64,000 nucleotides of DNA from UBA9620 sp965220695. Its GTDB lineage: Bacteria; Acidobacteriota; Vicinamibacteria; Vicinamibacterales; UBA8438. Below, piece after piece: positions 37,014 through 45,503 of the stretch. Under the pieces are notes generated by a model. It did no database searches and was not told the origin of the DNA. It worked only from the letters and a program-made list of their open reading frames with translations. The stretch covers positions 1-64,000 of the forward strand of contig OZ244838.1 in NCBI GenBank assembly GCA_965220695.1, in the 5' to 3' direction. Positions within the stretch are counted from its first letter, which is position 1; each line of letters begins with the position of its first letter. Position numbers and translations under genes: made by a program.

Positions 37014-37580
37014 TTACTCCGAGTTCTCGGTTGACAACTCCGCCTGTCGCAAGACGAGCTGCGTCGCGTCTTCGGCCAGATCTGGAGGGTAGCCGTACTT
37101 TGCGAGCAGCCGGCGAACGTTGCGCCGCAGGCTCGCCCGTACCGACTCGCGCTGGATCCAGTCAAGCTTGGGCATGTTCTTGACCATTTCGGTCAGATTC
37201 CGGGCCATCAGACGCAGCGTATCGCTCTGCATCGCTTCTCTGGCTGACCTGTTCTCCGCCAGGGCGTCGTAGAAGGCAGTTTCCGCGCTGCTCACGCCGA
37301 GGTCATCGCCGCGCCGCTGCGCGTCTCGAAGGCTCTTCGCCAAGTCGATCAGCTGCGAGATCATCTCGGCGGTGGTGATTGCCCTGTTCGTGTAGCGCAG
37401 CATCGCGTCTTCGAGCGCCTCGCGGAACTTGCGGCTCTGGACAATGTTCGTGCGCTCGGTGATACGAATCTGGTCATTGAGCAGCTTGCGCAGCGTCTCC
37501 AAGGCCAGGTTCTTCTGCTCCAGCGCCGCCACCCGACCGAGGAACTCATCGCCAAGGATGTCGAGGCGGGCTTCGACGGC
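37014..37580 (-). pseudogene. hsdR: Type I restriction enzyme HsdR, C-terminal domain fragment
   Basis: About 190 residues of the HsdR C-terminus are preserved: FREALEDAMLRYTNRAITTA, EMISQLIDLAKSLRDAQRRG, AFYDALAENRSA, NLTEMVKNMPKLDWIQRESV and LLAKYGYPPDL. The helicase and nuclease domains are gone; the fragment is cut at ~37575 by sequence derived from a PQQ-dehydrogenase gene. No hsdM or hsdS is present nearby. It differs in sequence from the short HsdR tail at 24803. Confidence 0.9.
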
Positions 37581-37823
37581 GGGCGAAACCGCGGCCCATC
37601 TACGCGTTCGACGTCGGAGACTTCGGGAAGTTCGGCCTGCTGCGGCACCTGATGCCGGCGTTGGTTGCACGGTTGTTCTTCCCTGCCGTGCAAGGGCGCG
37701 GTCGTCAGGCCTTCGGCCCGTCGGCCCGCGTCCCGATCCGCGTGGCGCACGCAGTCTCGATGCGGTTGGCGGCGATATTCGGACGGTCGAGGCTGGCGAG
37801 GTACTGCGCCTTCCGCGCCCGTC
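37571..37823 (+). other. Junction of gene scraps (PQQ-dehydrogenase, GDFGKFGLLR-type protein)
   Basis: Bases 37571-37597 match the GFDGGRNRGP-coding part of the PQQ-dehydrogenase genes. They are followed in the plus frame by YAFDVGDFGKFGLLRHLMPA, the start motif of an uncharacterised phage/island protein family, which ends quickly. The rest has no gene. On the minus strand a short frame MDVKKKLRRARKAQYLASLD overlaps the end of the hydroxylase gene and recurs at 49990-50010. Confidence 0.5.
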
Positions 37824-38696
37824 TCAGTTTCTTTTTGACATCCATCGCCGTCTCTTGAAGACCACGCGGTCGAGCCAGGCGATCGGCCAGCGGGGCTGAG
37901 GGGTGAGCTTGCGGGCATCCTCTTTCGTAGCTGGCGCACCATCCAGAAGGAGTTGGTCCGGCTGTTTGTACGTGCCAAACACCAGGTCCGCGACCGGGAT
38001 ACCGAAGAACCCGGCCACGTTCAGGTTGCACCGGTAGTTCGCGTGATGGGCTTGATGGAATCCGTAGGCCGCACGCCACACCCGGCCGAACATCCGGTTG
38101 TTCAGTTTCGGCTTCCACCAGGCATCGTATGACAGGTGATGCGCGACGTGGATCGTTTCGTACAGAAACAGGGCCATGGCAATGGCGGCGTACCCGCCAA
38201 TGAGTATCGGGATTCGTGGGAACGAGAATGCGAAAGGCGCGAAGAATGGCGTGAACGCCGCAAAGGCGGGAATCAACCCCCAGGGCGGGAACGTGGCCTG
38301 GTCGTCGTGCGCGACGTCGCAGATCGGATACCTGCTCCGAACGGTCTTCTTCCCGTCATCGAAGGCGATCGCGGTCAGCTTGTGGTGCGAGAGGTGACTG
38401 GTGCAGAAGGCGCGGAGGAACCTCACGGTCTCGATATGGAGCAGGTAGCGGTGGAAGAAATACTCTCCAAAGCAGAGCAGCAGACTGAAGAAGAGGCCCG
38501 TGAGAACGATCGCCCAGATGCCCGATGACAGGTGCTGGTCCCAGGTCGACCTGAAGAAATACCTCACGAACGCAAGGAGGGTGACCAGTTGCAGGGCTAT
38601 GAATACGGCAAACCACAGAAGTGCGGCCGAGTCTCTGGCGCGGCTCTCGAAGGAGAGGAAGTTCAAGGTCGGCAGTCTCATCCAGGAAAACTCCAT
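37824..38696 (-). CDS. Fatty-acid hydroxylase / sterol-desaturase family membrane protein
   Basis: About 290 residues with four or more membrane helices and the di-iron histidine boxes of this superfamily: EYFFHRYLLH, SHLSHHK, HVAHHL and GFHQAHHANY. Members hydroxylate or desaturate lipids in the inner membrane using O2. The start is uncertain: ATG 38696 gives MEFSWMRLPTLNF, ATG 38681 is five residues shorter, and neither has a clear ribosome-binding site. The last ~20 codons recur as a fragment at 49990-50050. Divergent from the decarboxylase remnant at 38844. Confidence 0.85.
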   Translation of the reverse strand: MEFSWMRLPTLNFLSFESRARDSAALLWFAVFIALQLVTLLAFVRYFFRSTWDQHLSSGIWAIVLTGLFFSLLLCFGEYFFHRYLLHIETVRFLRAFCTSHLSHHKLTAIAFDDGKKTVRSRYPICDVAHDDQATFPPWGLIPAFAAFTPFFAPFAFSFPRIPILIGGYAAIAMALFLYETIHVAHHLSYDAWWKPKLNNRMFGRVWRAAYGFHQAHHANYRCNLNVAGFFGIPVADLVFGTYKQPDQLLLDGAPATKEDARKLTPQPRWPIAWLDRVVFKRRRWMSKRN

Positions 38697-38843
38697 GCCG
38701 AACCGGTGGTGCAAGACAAGCCGCCGATCTCGGTCAACTCGGGTCGCGACGGAGAACCGCCACTGAGGTCGCGGCGGCAACGACCTGCACTACGCCCGAG
38801 CGAGCGCACGATGCGAGCGTTCCCCGTTTGAGAGCCGCCACCC

Positions 38844-39499
38844 ATGTCCACGGACCTCGCCAACCTGGAATTCACGGCCGACGAGATGCGGCGCATGGGG
38901 TACGCGACCATCGAGCGGCTCGTGGATCATATCCTGAGTCTCGAGACGCAGCCGGCCCGAGGCGACGTGGCCGCGGCCGATCTCTGCCGCCGCCTCCGCG
39001 AGCCGGCGCCCGAACGGGGCGTCGCGTACGAGCCGCTGCTCGACCGGCTGCTCACCGAGTGGGTGCCGCGGTCCTTAGTACGGGCCGGAGCTCTCGCGCG
39101 GGTTCCCGGGCCTTCGCGTCTGGCTGTGCGTAAAGCTGTACGGCGCAGGGCGGTTCCGGGCTGCCCTGGAAGAGAAGCGCGCCTTCGCCCTGGAGGCGGC
39201 AGCGCGCGTGGCCGCGGTCCCCCGGGATCGTGATGGTGGCGCCGCCGCAGGTGTCGCTGTTTGCGTTCCACCTGCGCTGGCCCGGCTCCAGCCTGGCGGA
39301 GGAGAACGCCGCCACCCAGCGCCTGGTGGAGCGTGTGAACCTTCGCAACCGCGTGATGCTGTCGGGCGCCCTCGTGGAGCGGAGGTTCCTGGCACGGGTC
39401 TGCGTCCTGAGCTTCCGGACCCGCGCCCGTCACATGGAGGCTTGCGTGACGGATCTGGCGGAGGAGGCGGCCGCCGTCCTGGCGACAGTCTCGGCATGA
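38844..39499 (+). pseudogene. PLP-dependent decarboxylase copy with ~780-bp internal deletion
   Basis: The first 78 codons (MSTDLANLEFTADEMRRMGY to TEWVPRS) and the last ~140 (ELSRGFPGLRVW to LAEEAAAVLA) are nearly identical to the intact gene at 50254. Everything between, including the PLP lysine, is missing. The join at about 39076 shifts the frame, and an extra C near 39220 shifts it again. It is clearly non-functional. About 100 bp of its 5' flank also match the intact copy's flank. Confidence 0.95.
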
Positions 39500-39648
39500 C
39501 ACGACACGGCCTCCGCTCATCGCCGCATACTGAGGATGCAGGCCGCCCGAGCTCGGTCATCCGATGCAGCACGTGGCATGCGAGGATGGTGTTCGTGTGT
39601 GCGAGAATCCTGGGGCGGTACACAATTCTGGCCAGGAGCTCTCGACTC

Positions 39649-41556
39649 ATGATCATCAGCTCGACGATACGTCACCACACCGCGCGGCGTTTTCTGTGGT
39701 TGCTGTTAGTGGCGGGCCTCGCCGCGCCGCCGGTTCACGCGCAGGACGGGTGGCCCGCCTGGGGACGGGATGCCGGCAACCAGCGCCACTCTCCGTTGAC
39801 ACAGATCAACACCGGCAACGTGTCGACCCTGGTGCCGGCGTGGCGGTACGAGATGCCGACGCCTGGCGTACCGTCACGGCCGAGCCAGTCGACCCCGCTC
39901 ATGGTCGACGGCGTCCTGTACCTGTCGTTCCCGTACTACCGCGTGGTGGCGCTGGCGCCGGAGACCGGTGACCTCATCTGGGAGTACACGGCGCCCGGAG
40001 TCTGGAACTCAGCCGAGCACCAGGTGCACTGGACGGGTGGGTCGATGCGCGGACTGGCGTACTGGGAAGGCGACGACGTCACGTCCCCGCAGATCGTGTT
40101 CGGCACCGAGGAGGGCGAGTTGATCTCGCTGAACGCGCAGACCGGCATCCCCAACGCCCGGTTCGGCAACGACGGCTACGTCGACCTGAAGACACCGGAC
40201 GTGATGAACGGCTTTCCGAACATGCACTACGGGATCTCGTCCGGGGTCGCCGTGTACGAGCACCTGGTGTTCACCGGTGTCCACAACGCGGACGAGACGG
40301 GTTCGAAGGGGCCGGCGGGCGACGTGCGCGCGTGGGACCTGCGGACGGGCGAGCTCGTCTGGACGTTCCACACCGTGCCCCGGCCCGGCGAGTTCGGCAA
40401 CGACACTTGGCTCGACGACTCCTGGCGCAACGTCAGCGGCGCCAACACCTGGTCGTTCTTCACCGTCGACGAGGAGCGCGGCATCCTGTACATGCCGCTC
40501 GGGTCGGCCCACAACGACTTCTACGGCATGGACCGCCCCGGCGACAACCTCTTCTCGAACTCGATCGTGGCCGTCGACGCCCTGACGGGGGAGCGGCTGT
40601 GGCACTTCCAGGCCGTCCATCACGACCTGTGGGATCTGGACATGCCGGCGCCGCCGATCCTGTTCGACGTCGAGCGGGACGGCGAGACGATTCCGGCCGT
40701 CGGCGTCGTGACGAAGTACCCGGTGCTGTTCATCTTCAACCGGGTCACCGGCGAGCCGATCTACGAGATCGAGGAGCGCCCGGTGCCGGCCGGGAACATG
40801 CCCGGGGAGTACTACTCGCCGACGCAGCCGTTCCCGGTGAAGCCGCCGCCCTTCGGGCGCATCCGCTTCACGATGGACGACATCGCGACGGTGACGCCCG
40901 AGCACACCGCCGCGTGCCGCGAGCTGTTGACGGGCTTCGACGGCGGCCGGAACCGCGGCCCCTACACGCCGCCGTCCGAGGAAGGCGCGCTCGTGTTCCC
41001 GTCGACCGGCGGCGGGACGGAGTTCACGGGCGGGACCTTCGACCCGAGCCTCGGCTACTACATCATCAACTACGCGGATACCGGCCACATCAGCCAGCTC
41101 GTGAAGGTGGACGACGATCCCGACCGCCGCGGCTATGGGGGGCCGCCCGAGTCGCGCCGGATCTACTGGCACGTCGTCACCCGGTTGTCCGTCGACGGCT
41201 GGCCCTGCTGGCAGCCGCCCTGGTCGAGGCTGGTCGCCGTGGACGTCAACCGCGGCGAGATCGCCTGGCAGATCCCGTTCGGCACGGTCGAGGGCGCCCC
41301 CCCCGGCCTGCAGACCGGCGCCCCCAACTCCCAGAAGGGCGGGCCGACCTCGACCGCGGGCGGCGTGCTCTTCATCGGGGGGGCCACCGATCGACGGTTC
41401 CGCGCCTACGAGACGGCGACCGGGCGCGAGCTGTGGAGCGTCGCGACCGAGCAGTTGATCAGCGGCGCCAATCCCATCACCTACATGGGGAAAGACGGAA
41501 AGCAGTATGTGGCCGTGGCCGCGGGCACCACGCTGCTGACCTACGCCCTGCCGTGA
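39649..41556 (+). CDS. PQQ-type quinoprotein dehydrogenase, secreted (635 residues)
   Basis: Signal peptide (RRFLWLLLVAGLAAPPVHAQ) followed by an eight-bladed quinoprotein propeller: DAGNQRHSPLTQINTGNVST, LAPETGDLIWEYTAPGVWNS, TVPRPGEFGNDTWLDDSW, PLGSAHNDFYGMDRPGDNLF, VHHDLWDLDMPAPPILFDVE and PITYMGKDGKQYVAVAAGTT. AGGAG lies about 10 bases before ATG 39649. Pieces of a close paralogue occur at 42331, 49591 and 37571. It probably oxidises an alcohol in the periplasm; the substrate is unknown. Confidence 0.92.
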   Translation: MIISSTIRHHTARRFLWLLLVAGLAAPPVHAQDGWPAWGRDAGNQRHSPLTQINTGNVSTLVPAWRYEMPTPGVPSRPSQSTPLMVDGVLYLSFPYYRVVALAPETGDLIWEYTAPGVWNSAEHQVHWTGGSMRGLAYWEGDDVTSPQIVFGTEEGELISLNAQTGIPNARFGNDGYVDLKTPDVMNGFPNMHYGISSGVAVYEHLVFTGVHNADETGSKGPAGDVRAWDLRTGELVWTFHTVPRPGEFGNDTWLDDSWRNVSGANTWSFFTVDEERGILYMPLGSAHNDFYGMDRPGDNLFSNSIVAVDALTGERLWHFQAVHHDLWDLDMPAPPILFDVERDGETIPAVGVVTKYPVLFIFNRVTGEPIYEIEERPVPAGNMPGEYYSPTQPFPVKPPPFGRIRFTMDDIATVTPEHTAACRELLTGFDGGRNRGPYTPPSEEGALVFPSTGGGTEFTGGTFDPSLGYYIINYADTGHISQLVKVDDDPDRRGYGGPPESRRIYWHVVTRLSVDGWPCWQPPWSRLVAVDVNRGEIAWQIPFGTVEGAPPGLQTGAPNSQKGGPTSTAGGVLFIGGATDRRFRAYETATGRELWSVATEQLISGANPITYMGKDGKQYVAVAAGTTLLTYALP

Positions 41557-41632
41557 CGGATCCCCTGCGCCAGTCATCCGGTGGGGGAAGCAGCGTGAAC
41601 TGGAGAAGCCGACTGAAGGATACGCGGTCGAG

Positions 41633-41818
41633 ATGAAGCCAAACGTCAACGGGCTGACGCTGGTGCAAGAGACGAACGAGCGCAGTTCCACGCATCCATT
41701 TGCGCTCGTGTGGGTCCTACGGTGTCCAAAGGGTCACCGGGTGCGGGTCTATAGCTGCGATGCCCACATACGCCGCTGTCCAACCTGTGATCCAACTGCC
41801 CGACCAGAAGAGCCGTGA
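41633..41818 (+). CDS. Small hypothetical protein with zinc-ribbon-like cysteines
   Basis: A 61-residue frame ending in LRCPKGHRVRVYSCDAHIRR followed by CPTCDP. The C-x3-H, C-x2-H, C-x-x-C spacing could bind one zinc. No ribosome-binding site is clear, and the first 25 residues look unstructured. It may be a small zinc-ribbon protein or the end of a lost larger gene. Confidence 0.4.
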   Translation: MKPNVNGLTLVQETNERSSTHPFALVWVLRCPKGHRVRVYSCDAHIRRCPTCDPTARPEEP

Positions 41819-41933
41819 CCGTCGGATAGGAGTAGCAGCGGTGTTCGCCTCGTCATCCTCGTCTCGTACCGATTCTCATGGTGCGACACCGCGGTAGGGC
41901 GTCTTTGGGCGTGCTGGATCGTCCGGCACCGAT

Positions 41934-42176
41934 TCAGCCATGCCAGCGCAGGGCTACCAGAATCACGCCGAGCAATCCGACAGTGACGGCTGTCTGCATC
42001 ATCATCGCGCGGTAGATGTCGGCGCGCAGAGTGGCGATGACTACGTCAAGACGTTCGGGTGTGACGTAGTCCCCATGCTCGGCCGCTTGCCGGACAGCGT
42101 CCGTGATGGCGTCGGCATGACCTGGATCGACGCCAGCCGCGATCAGGCCACGGGCGATCGCGTGCGTGTCCAACAT
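41934..42176 (-). CDS. Small coiled-coil membrane protein, DUF1640-like
   Basis: An 80-residue protein: DTHAIARGLIAAGVDPGHAD, AITDAVRQAAEHGDYVTPER, then LRADIYRAMMMQTAVTVGLL with a C-terminal membrane helix. This matches the short bacterial DUF1640-like proteins (a helical N-terminal domain, coiled coil and one C-terminal helix). Their function is not established. It is a complete gene on its own, between two rearranged segments. Confidence 0.7.
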   Translation of the reverse strand: MLDTHAIARGLIAAGVDPGHADAITDAVRQAAEHGDYVTPERLDVVIATLRADIYRAMMMQTAVTVGLLGVILVALRWHG

Positions 42177-42275
42177 TCTCCAGATGCTACCACGCGCTGG
42201 CCGTCGGTATGCCGATGCGGAGCCAAGTCCGGGGACAGCTGCAACGGCGTCCCGAGGGCGCGGCCCTCAGCGAGA

Positions 42276-42335
42276 GCCCGCTCGTATGCTGGCCCCTGGC
42301 GCACGTGGTACGTGGTCGTGTATTTCGGGTGCCTA
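42276..42335. repeat. Dispersed non-coding element, copy 2 (partial)
   Basis: AGCCCGCTCGTATGCTGGCC followed by TGGCGCACGTGGTACGTGGT and CGTGTATTTCGGGTG matches the first half of the element at 50042 and 33041. It is interrupted by the PQQ-dehydrogenase fragment at 42331. Confidence 0.55.
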
Positions 42336-42430
42336 CGAAACGAAGACCGGGCGCGAGCTGTGGCGCGTCGCGACCGAGCAGTTGATCAGCGGCGCCAATC
42401 CGATCACCTACAAGGGAAAGGACGGAAAAC
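42331..42430 (+). pseudogene. PQQ-dehydrogenase C-terminal fragment
   Basis: The frame AYETKTGRELWRVATEQLIS followed by GANPITYKGKDGKR matches residues near the C-terminus of the intact protein at 39649 (41401-41510) but with several differences. It therefore derives from a paralogue rather than from that gene. It runs directly into the VapB-like gene. Confidence 0.85.
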
Positions 42431-42503
42431 GGACCGCGTCCGTGAGACCAGCGCAGCGCCGGCGCGGGGTGAGTCCGAGAGCCCGAACTCGGAGCGTACG
42501 ATC

Positions 42504-42698
42504 GTGCTCCGTCATGTCCCTGAAGAGCTCTACCAGGCGCTGGAGAAGCGAGCCGCCGCCGAGCGCCTGTCCGTTGCCGACTACGTGCTGGACATTCTGG
42601 CCCGTAGACGGTTCCGGGAGCGCCTGCAATCGCGTCCCCGTGTCGAGCTCAGCGTGTCGGCCGCCGACCTCGTCCGCGAAGGTCGGGACAGCCGGTGA
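42504..42698 (+). CDS. vapB: VapB-like (FitA-type) antitoxin
   Basis: The protein VLRHVPEELYQALEKRAAAE, RLSVADYVLDILARRRFRER is a ribbon-helix-helix antitoxin of the FitA/VapB kind, about 64 residues from GTG 42504. The true start is unclear, because upstream sequence is a PQQ-dehydrogenase fragment and may have replaced the original 5' end. Its stop overlaps the GTG of vapC by 4 bp, the normal layout. Its toxin gene is disrupted. Confidence 0.75.
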   Translation: MLRHVPEELYQALEKRAAAERLSVADYVLDILARRRFRERLQSRPRVELSVSAADLVREGRDSR

Positions 42699-43205
42699 TC
42701 GTCGTCGACGCTTCGATCGTGGTCGAGGTGCTTCTTCGCTCCGATACGGGCGCCGCACTGGAGGAGCGCCTCTTCGAGGGCGACGACCCGCTGCACGCGC
42801 CTCACATGCTGGATATCGAGGTCGCCCACGCGCTCAGACGTTGTGCCCTGCACGGCGACATCGACGAGCGCCATGGCCGCGACTCGCTAGGAGCCCGTGG
42901 TGAAAGCCCCGCTGCATTCGAGCCCCGCAGAATTCTGCGCTTCCCCGCGGAATTCTGCTGTTTCACGATGCATCCCGCCTGTCTGCGTTGTTCGTCGGTT
43001 GCATATACCCAATATGCGCCCTCCTCTCGCCTTGTCAGGCGGACGCCTCGCCGCTCTCGGTGCCACGCGCGGTTTCACCACGGGCTCCTAGGAAACCTGG
43101 CGGCCATGTCCATCGAGCGCCACGGACATCAGCCGCTGCTGGAACGGATCAGCCGCTGGAACGGATCTGGCAACTTCGTCACAACCTGACGGCCTACGAT
43201 GCCGC
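42695..43205 (+). pseudogene. vapC: VapC PIN-domain toxin, interrupted by a MITE and a 17-bp duplication
   Basis: The N-terminal part MIVVDASIVVEVLLRSDTGA has the first catalytic Asp, and EVAHALRR the Glu. At codon 65 (CTAG, 42887) a 197-bp MITE is inserted. After it the frame resumes as LGNLAAMSIERHGHQPLLER, and removing the MITE with one CTAG restores the frame exactly. A 17-bp duplication (AGCCGCTGGAACGGATC) then shifts the frame before WQLRHNLTAYDAAF, which holds the last Asp. The 3' end is fused to an integrase fragment. Confidence 0.88.
42891..43087. mobile_element. MITE with perfect 15-bp terminal inverted repeats and CTAG target duplication
   Basis: The 197-bp element begins GAGCCCGTGGTGAAA and ends TTTCACCACGGGCTC, a perfect 15-bp inverted repeat. 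It is flanked by CTAG on both sides (42887-42890 and 43088-43091). It encodes no transposase. A 4-bp CTAG duplication is typical of IS5-type elements, so a related full-length IS may mobilise it. Related partial copies lie at 33706 and 47966, and a bare end-like sequence lies at 11076. Confidence 0.9.
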
Positions 43206-43206
43206 C

Positions 43207-43970
43207 TTCATCCGGTCCGCACCCGTCGGCAGGCACGCCGACGGCAACGGACTCTATCTCTACGTCCAGCCTGCCGGAACCCGAAGCTGGATCCAGCGAC
43301 TCGTTGTCCGCGGACGGAAACACGAGCTCGGACTCGGCAGCGTCCATCTCGTCTCCCTGGCCGAGGCCCGCGAGCAGGCCCTCGCCAACCGCAAGCTCGC
43401 CCGCGCGGGTGGAGACCCCCTCGCCGACAAGCGCCGCCTCCACGGCATGCCCACCTTCGCCGAAGCCGCCGCCACTGTGGTCGAGCAGAAGCGGGCCGGA
43501 TGGCGCAGCCCCCGGCAGGCGACCGACTGGATCCGCAACCTGGAACACTACGCCTTCCCGCGCATCGGCTCCCGGCCCGTCGCCGAGGTCAACAGCGCCG
43601 ACGTCCTGGCCGTCCTCGCTCCCCTCTGGCACGTGAAGATGCGGACCGCCCGGACGTTGCGGCAGCGCATCCGGGCGGTGCTCGAGTGGGCCATCGCGAT
43701 GGAGTACCGCACCGACAACCCGTGCGACCGTGTCGGACCGGTGCTCGGCCCGCAGCGCGAGGTGGTGCGGCACATGCGGGCGCTGCCTCACGGGGAGGTG
43801 GCCGCGGCGGTCGAGACGGTGCGGGCGTCGAGGCGGCGCTGGCGCACGTCGTCCGCAACCCGGTCGAGGCGGCCTATGCCCGGTCGGACCTGTTCGAGCG
43901 GCGGCGGCGGCTGATGGACGACTGGGCGGAGTACCTCGGCGGACGCGGGGACGACCCCGCGCTCGGTTGA
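43207..43970 (+). pseudogene. P4-type integrase with deleted catalytic core
   Basis: The frame reads GRHADGNGLYLYVQPAGTRS, ELGLGSVHLVSLAEAREQAL and a core-binding domain ending in LPHGEVAAAVETVRAS. Then about 120 residues containing the catalytic Arg, HxxR and His are missing. After a frame change the end is present (VRNPVEAAYARSDLFERRRR, LMDDWAEYLGG). The 5' end is fused to vapC. It belongs to the same family as the intact integrase at 29509. Confidence 0.88.
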
Positions 43971-44055
43971 ACGCGACACCACGAATCGGGAACCAACCCG
44001 GTGGCCAGCGAGCCACGGCTGATTCGACAGTGGCCGAGAGCGCCAGCCGAGTATC

Positions 44056-44529
44056 ATGTTGTCGGAGCGGGGTCGGTGCCGCACTCGGCTTGGGAGAGTC
44101 GACTTGCAGAACGGTGGAGAGGTCCTGGAAGAGTTGAAGATCACTGAACTGATTAGTCGAGCGCCGTGGCGCGAAGCTGTCACGTTTCGGGACTCCTGGC
44201 CTCACGAATATGTTCTCAGCTGCAAGGACGGTCAGCGCGAGTTGCTTGAGCATGTCTGTGCCCGCCTCCGCAACGGCGAGGGGGTTGCTGGTAGGTTCTT
44301 CGGCAGGCGCAACACCTACCTGTTCCTCGGCGAGCACAAGTACTGGCTCATGACTCACTGGGACGCGGTCGACCTCGACGACGGGCAGGACTACGTGCTG
44401 AACCGGGCGCGTCTGTACCGCGACCGGCGGGACTTCGTCATTCAGCCCGGTGATACAGGCAAGTGCGAGGACTACCCGGCAAGCCCGCCGCATTCAGGGT
44501 GGCGCGGGTCAGCCTCGCCGCAGGCGTGA
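44056..44529 (+). CDS. Conserved hypothetical protein paired with a PD-(D/E)XK nuclease
   Basis: Up to 157 residues. The conserved part is SRAPWREAVTFRDSWPHEYV, CARLRNGEGVAGRFFGRRNT, YLFLGEHKYWLMTHWDAVDL and YVLNRARLYRDRRDFVIQPG. I recall this as a widespread small family found beside DNA-modification or defence genes, with no named domain. The exact start is unclear; ATG 44056 is used but TTG 44104 is possible. Its stop is two bases before the nuclease gene, so the two are probably one operon. Confidence 0.72.
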   Translation: MLSERGRCRTRLGRVDLQNGGEVLEELKITELISRAPWREAVTFRDSWPHEYVLSCKDGQRELLEHVCARLRNGEGVAGRFFGRRNTYLFLGEHKYWLMTHWDAVDLDDGQDYVLNRARLYRDRRDFVIQPGDTGKCEDYPASPPHSGWRGSASPQA

Positions 44530-44531
44530 GC

Positions 44532-45503
44532 ATGGCCGATATCGACACGCTGTTGGCTCATCTGTCGCCGTTGTTTACGTCGCAGACGGAGAATATTGCC
44601 GTTGAGACGCTCGGCTACCTGCTGAACAAGTACGCCGGCTCCCGGGAGGGACTGGATGACGTGGTTCGGTCCGGAGTTAGGAACGTAAAGCCGGTCATCC
44701 AAGTGCGGACGCAGGCCAGTGCGCCGGACGGGACGCGTCCCGATCTGGTCGGAGTTGATGAGGACGGGGCAGAACGTGTGCTCGTCGAAGCGAAGTTCTG
44801 GGCTGAACTCACGCCCCGGCAACCTCAGGCCTATCTCGACCGGCTGCCCGACAATGGTCCAGCGGTGCTGCTGTTTCTCGCGCCGGAGGAGAGAATCGTC
44901 AGCCTGTGGCGCGATCTGCGAAGCCGGGCGCAGCGGGCCGGCAAGATGCTATCCGACGTTGACGCGGAGCGCAGGTGCGTCAGGGTAGACGGCAGCCAGC
45001 GGCACTTGCTGCTGGTCAGTTGGACCGGCCTGCTGGACAGAATGACCGCACGGACGAGAGACGAGCAGGATGCCGAAGCGGATATCCGACAGTTGAGAGG
45101 ACTCGCGGATTTCGCGGAGGAAGGACGATTTCGGCCCATCCGCGCTCGTGAGGAATTCGGTCCCGACTCCCGACACATGCGGGACATGAAGCGAATCATC
45201 GACACCGCTACTGAACGGGGAGTTGCGGACGGATGGGCGTCTCGGAAGGGCTTGAACCGCACTCCGCGTTCGTACGGCTATGGTCGGTACTTGAGGCTCG
45301 GTGGTCATATCGTGTGGTTTGGGATTCACACTGGCCGGTGGGAGCGGGATGGCGAAACCCCGTTGTGGCTCGATTGCGGGAATGACCGCTGGATCCCGAT
45401 TCCGATCGTCGTGGAGAACGATGGCGTCTCGCTCGCCGACGTACTGAACGGCGTTGTATCAACGCTACGAGACTTCGCAGAAGCTTCTGATAATCGCGGT
45501 TGA
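44532..45503 (+). CDS. PD-(D/E)XK nuclease-fold protein
   Basis: A 323-residue protein with a restriction-nuclease core: RPDLVG (Asp71) and VLVEAKFWAEL (Glu86-Ala-Lys88) form the D...ExK metal site. It is preceded by the helical SQTENIAVETLGYLLNKYAG and followed by helices with QPQAYLDRLPDNGPAVLLFL, as in anti-phage or repair nucleases. The C-terminal ~140 residues (GYGRYLRLGGHIVWFGIHTG, LWLDCGN) form an unidentified second domain. ATG 44532 is preferred; GTG 44526 is an option. In context it may be a defence effector, but this is inference. Confidence 0.78.
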   Translation: MADIDTLLAHLSPLFTSQTENIAVETLGYLLNKYAGSREGLDDVVRSGVRNVKPVIQVRTQASAPDGTRPDLVGVDEDGAERVLVEAKFWAELTPRQPQAYLDRLPDNGPAVLLFLAPEERIVSLWRDLRSRAQRAGKMLSDVDAERRCVRVDGSQRHLLLVSWTGLLDRMTARTRDEQDAEADIRQLRGLADFAEEGRFRPIRAREEFGPDSRHMRDMKRIIDTATERGVADGWASRKGLNRTPRSYGYGRYLRLGGHIVWFGIHTGRWERDGETPLWLDCGNDRWIPIPIVVENDGVSLADVLNGVVSTLRDFAEASDNRG

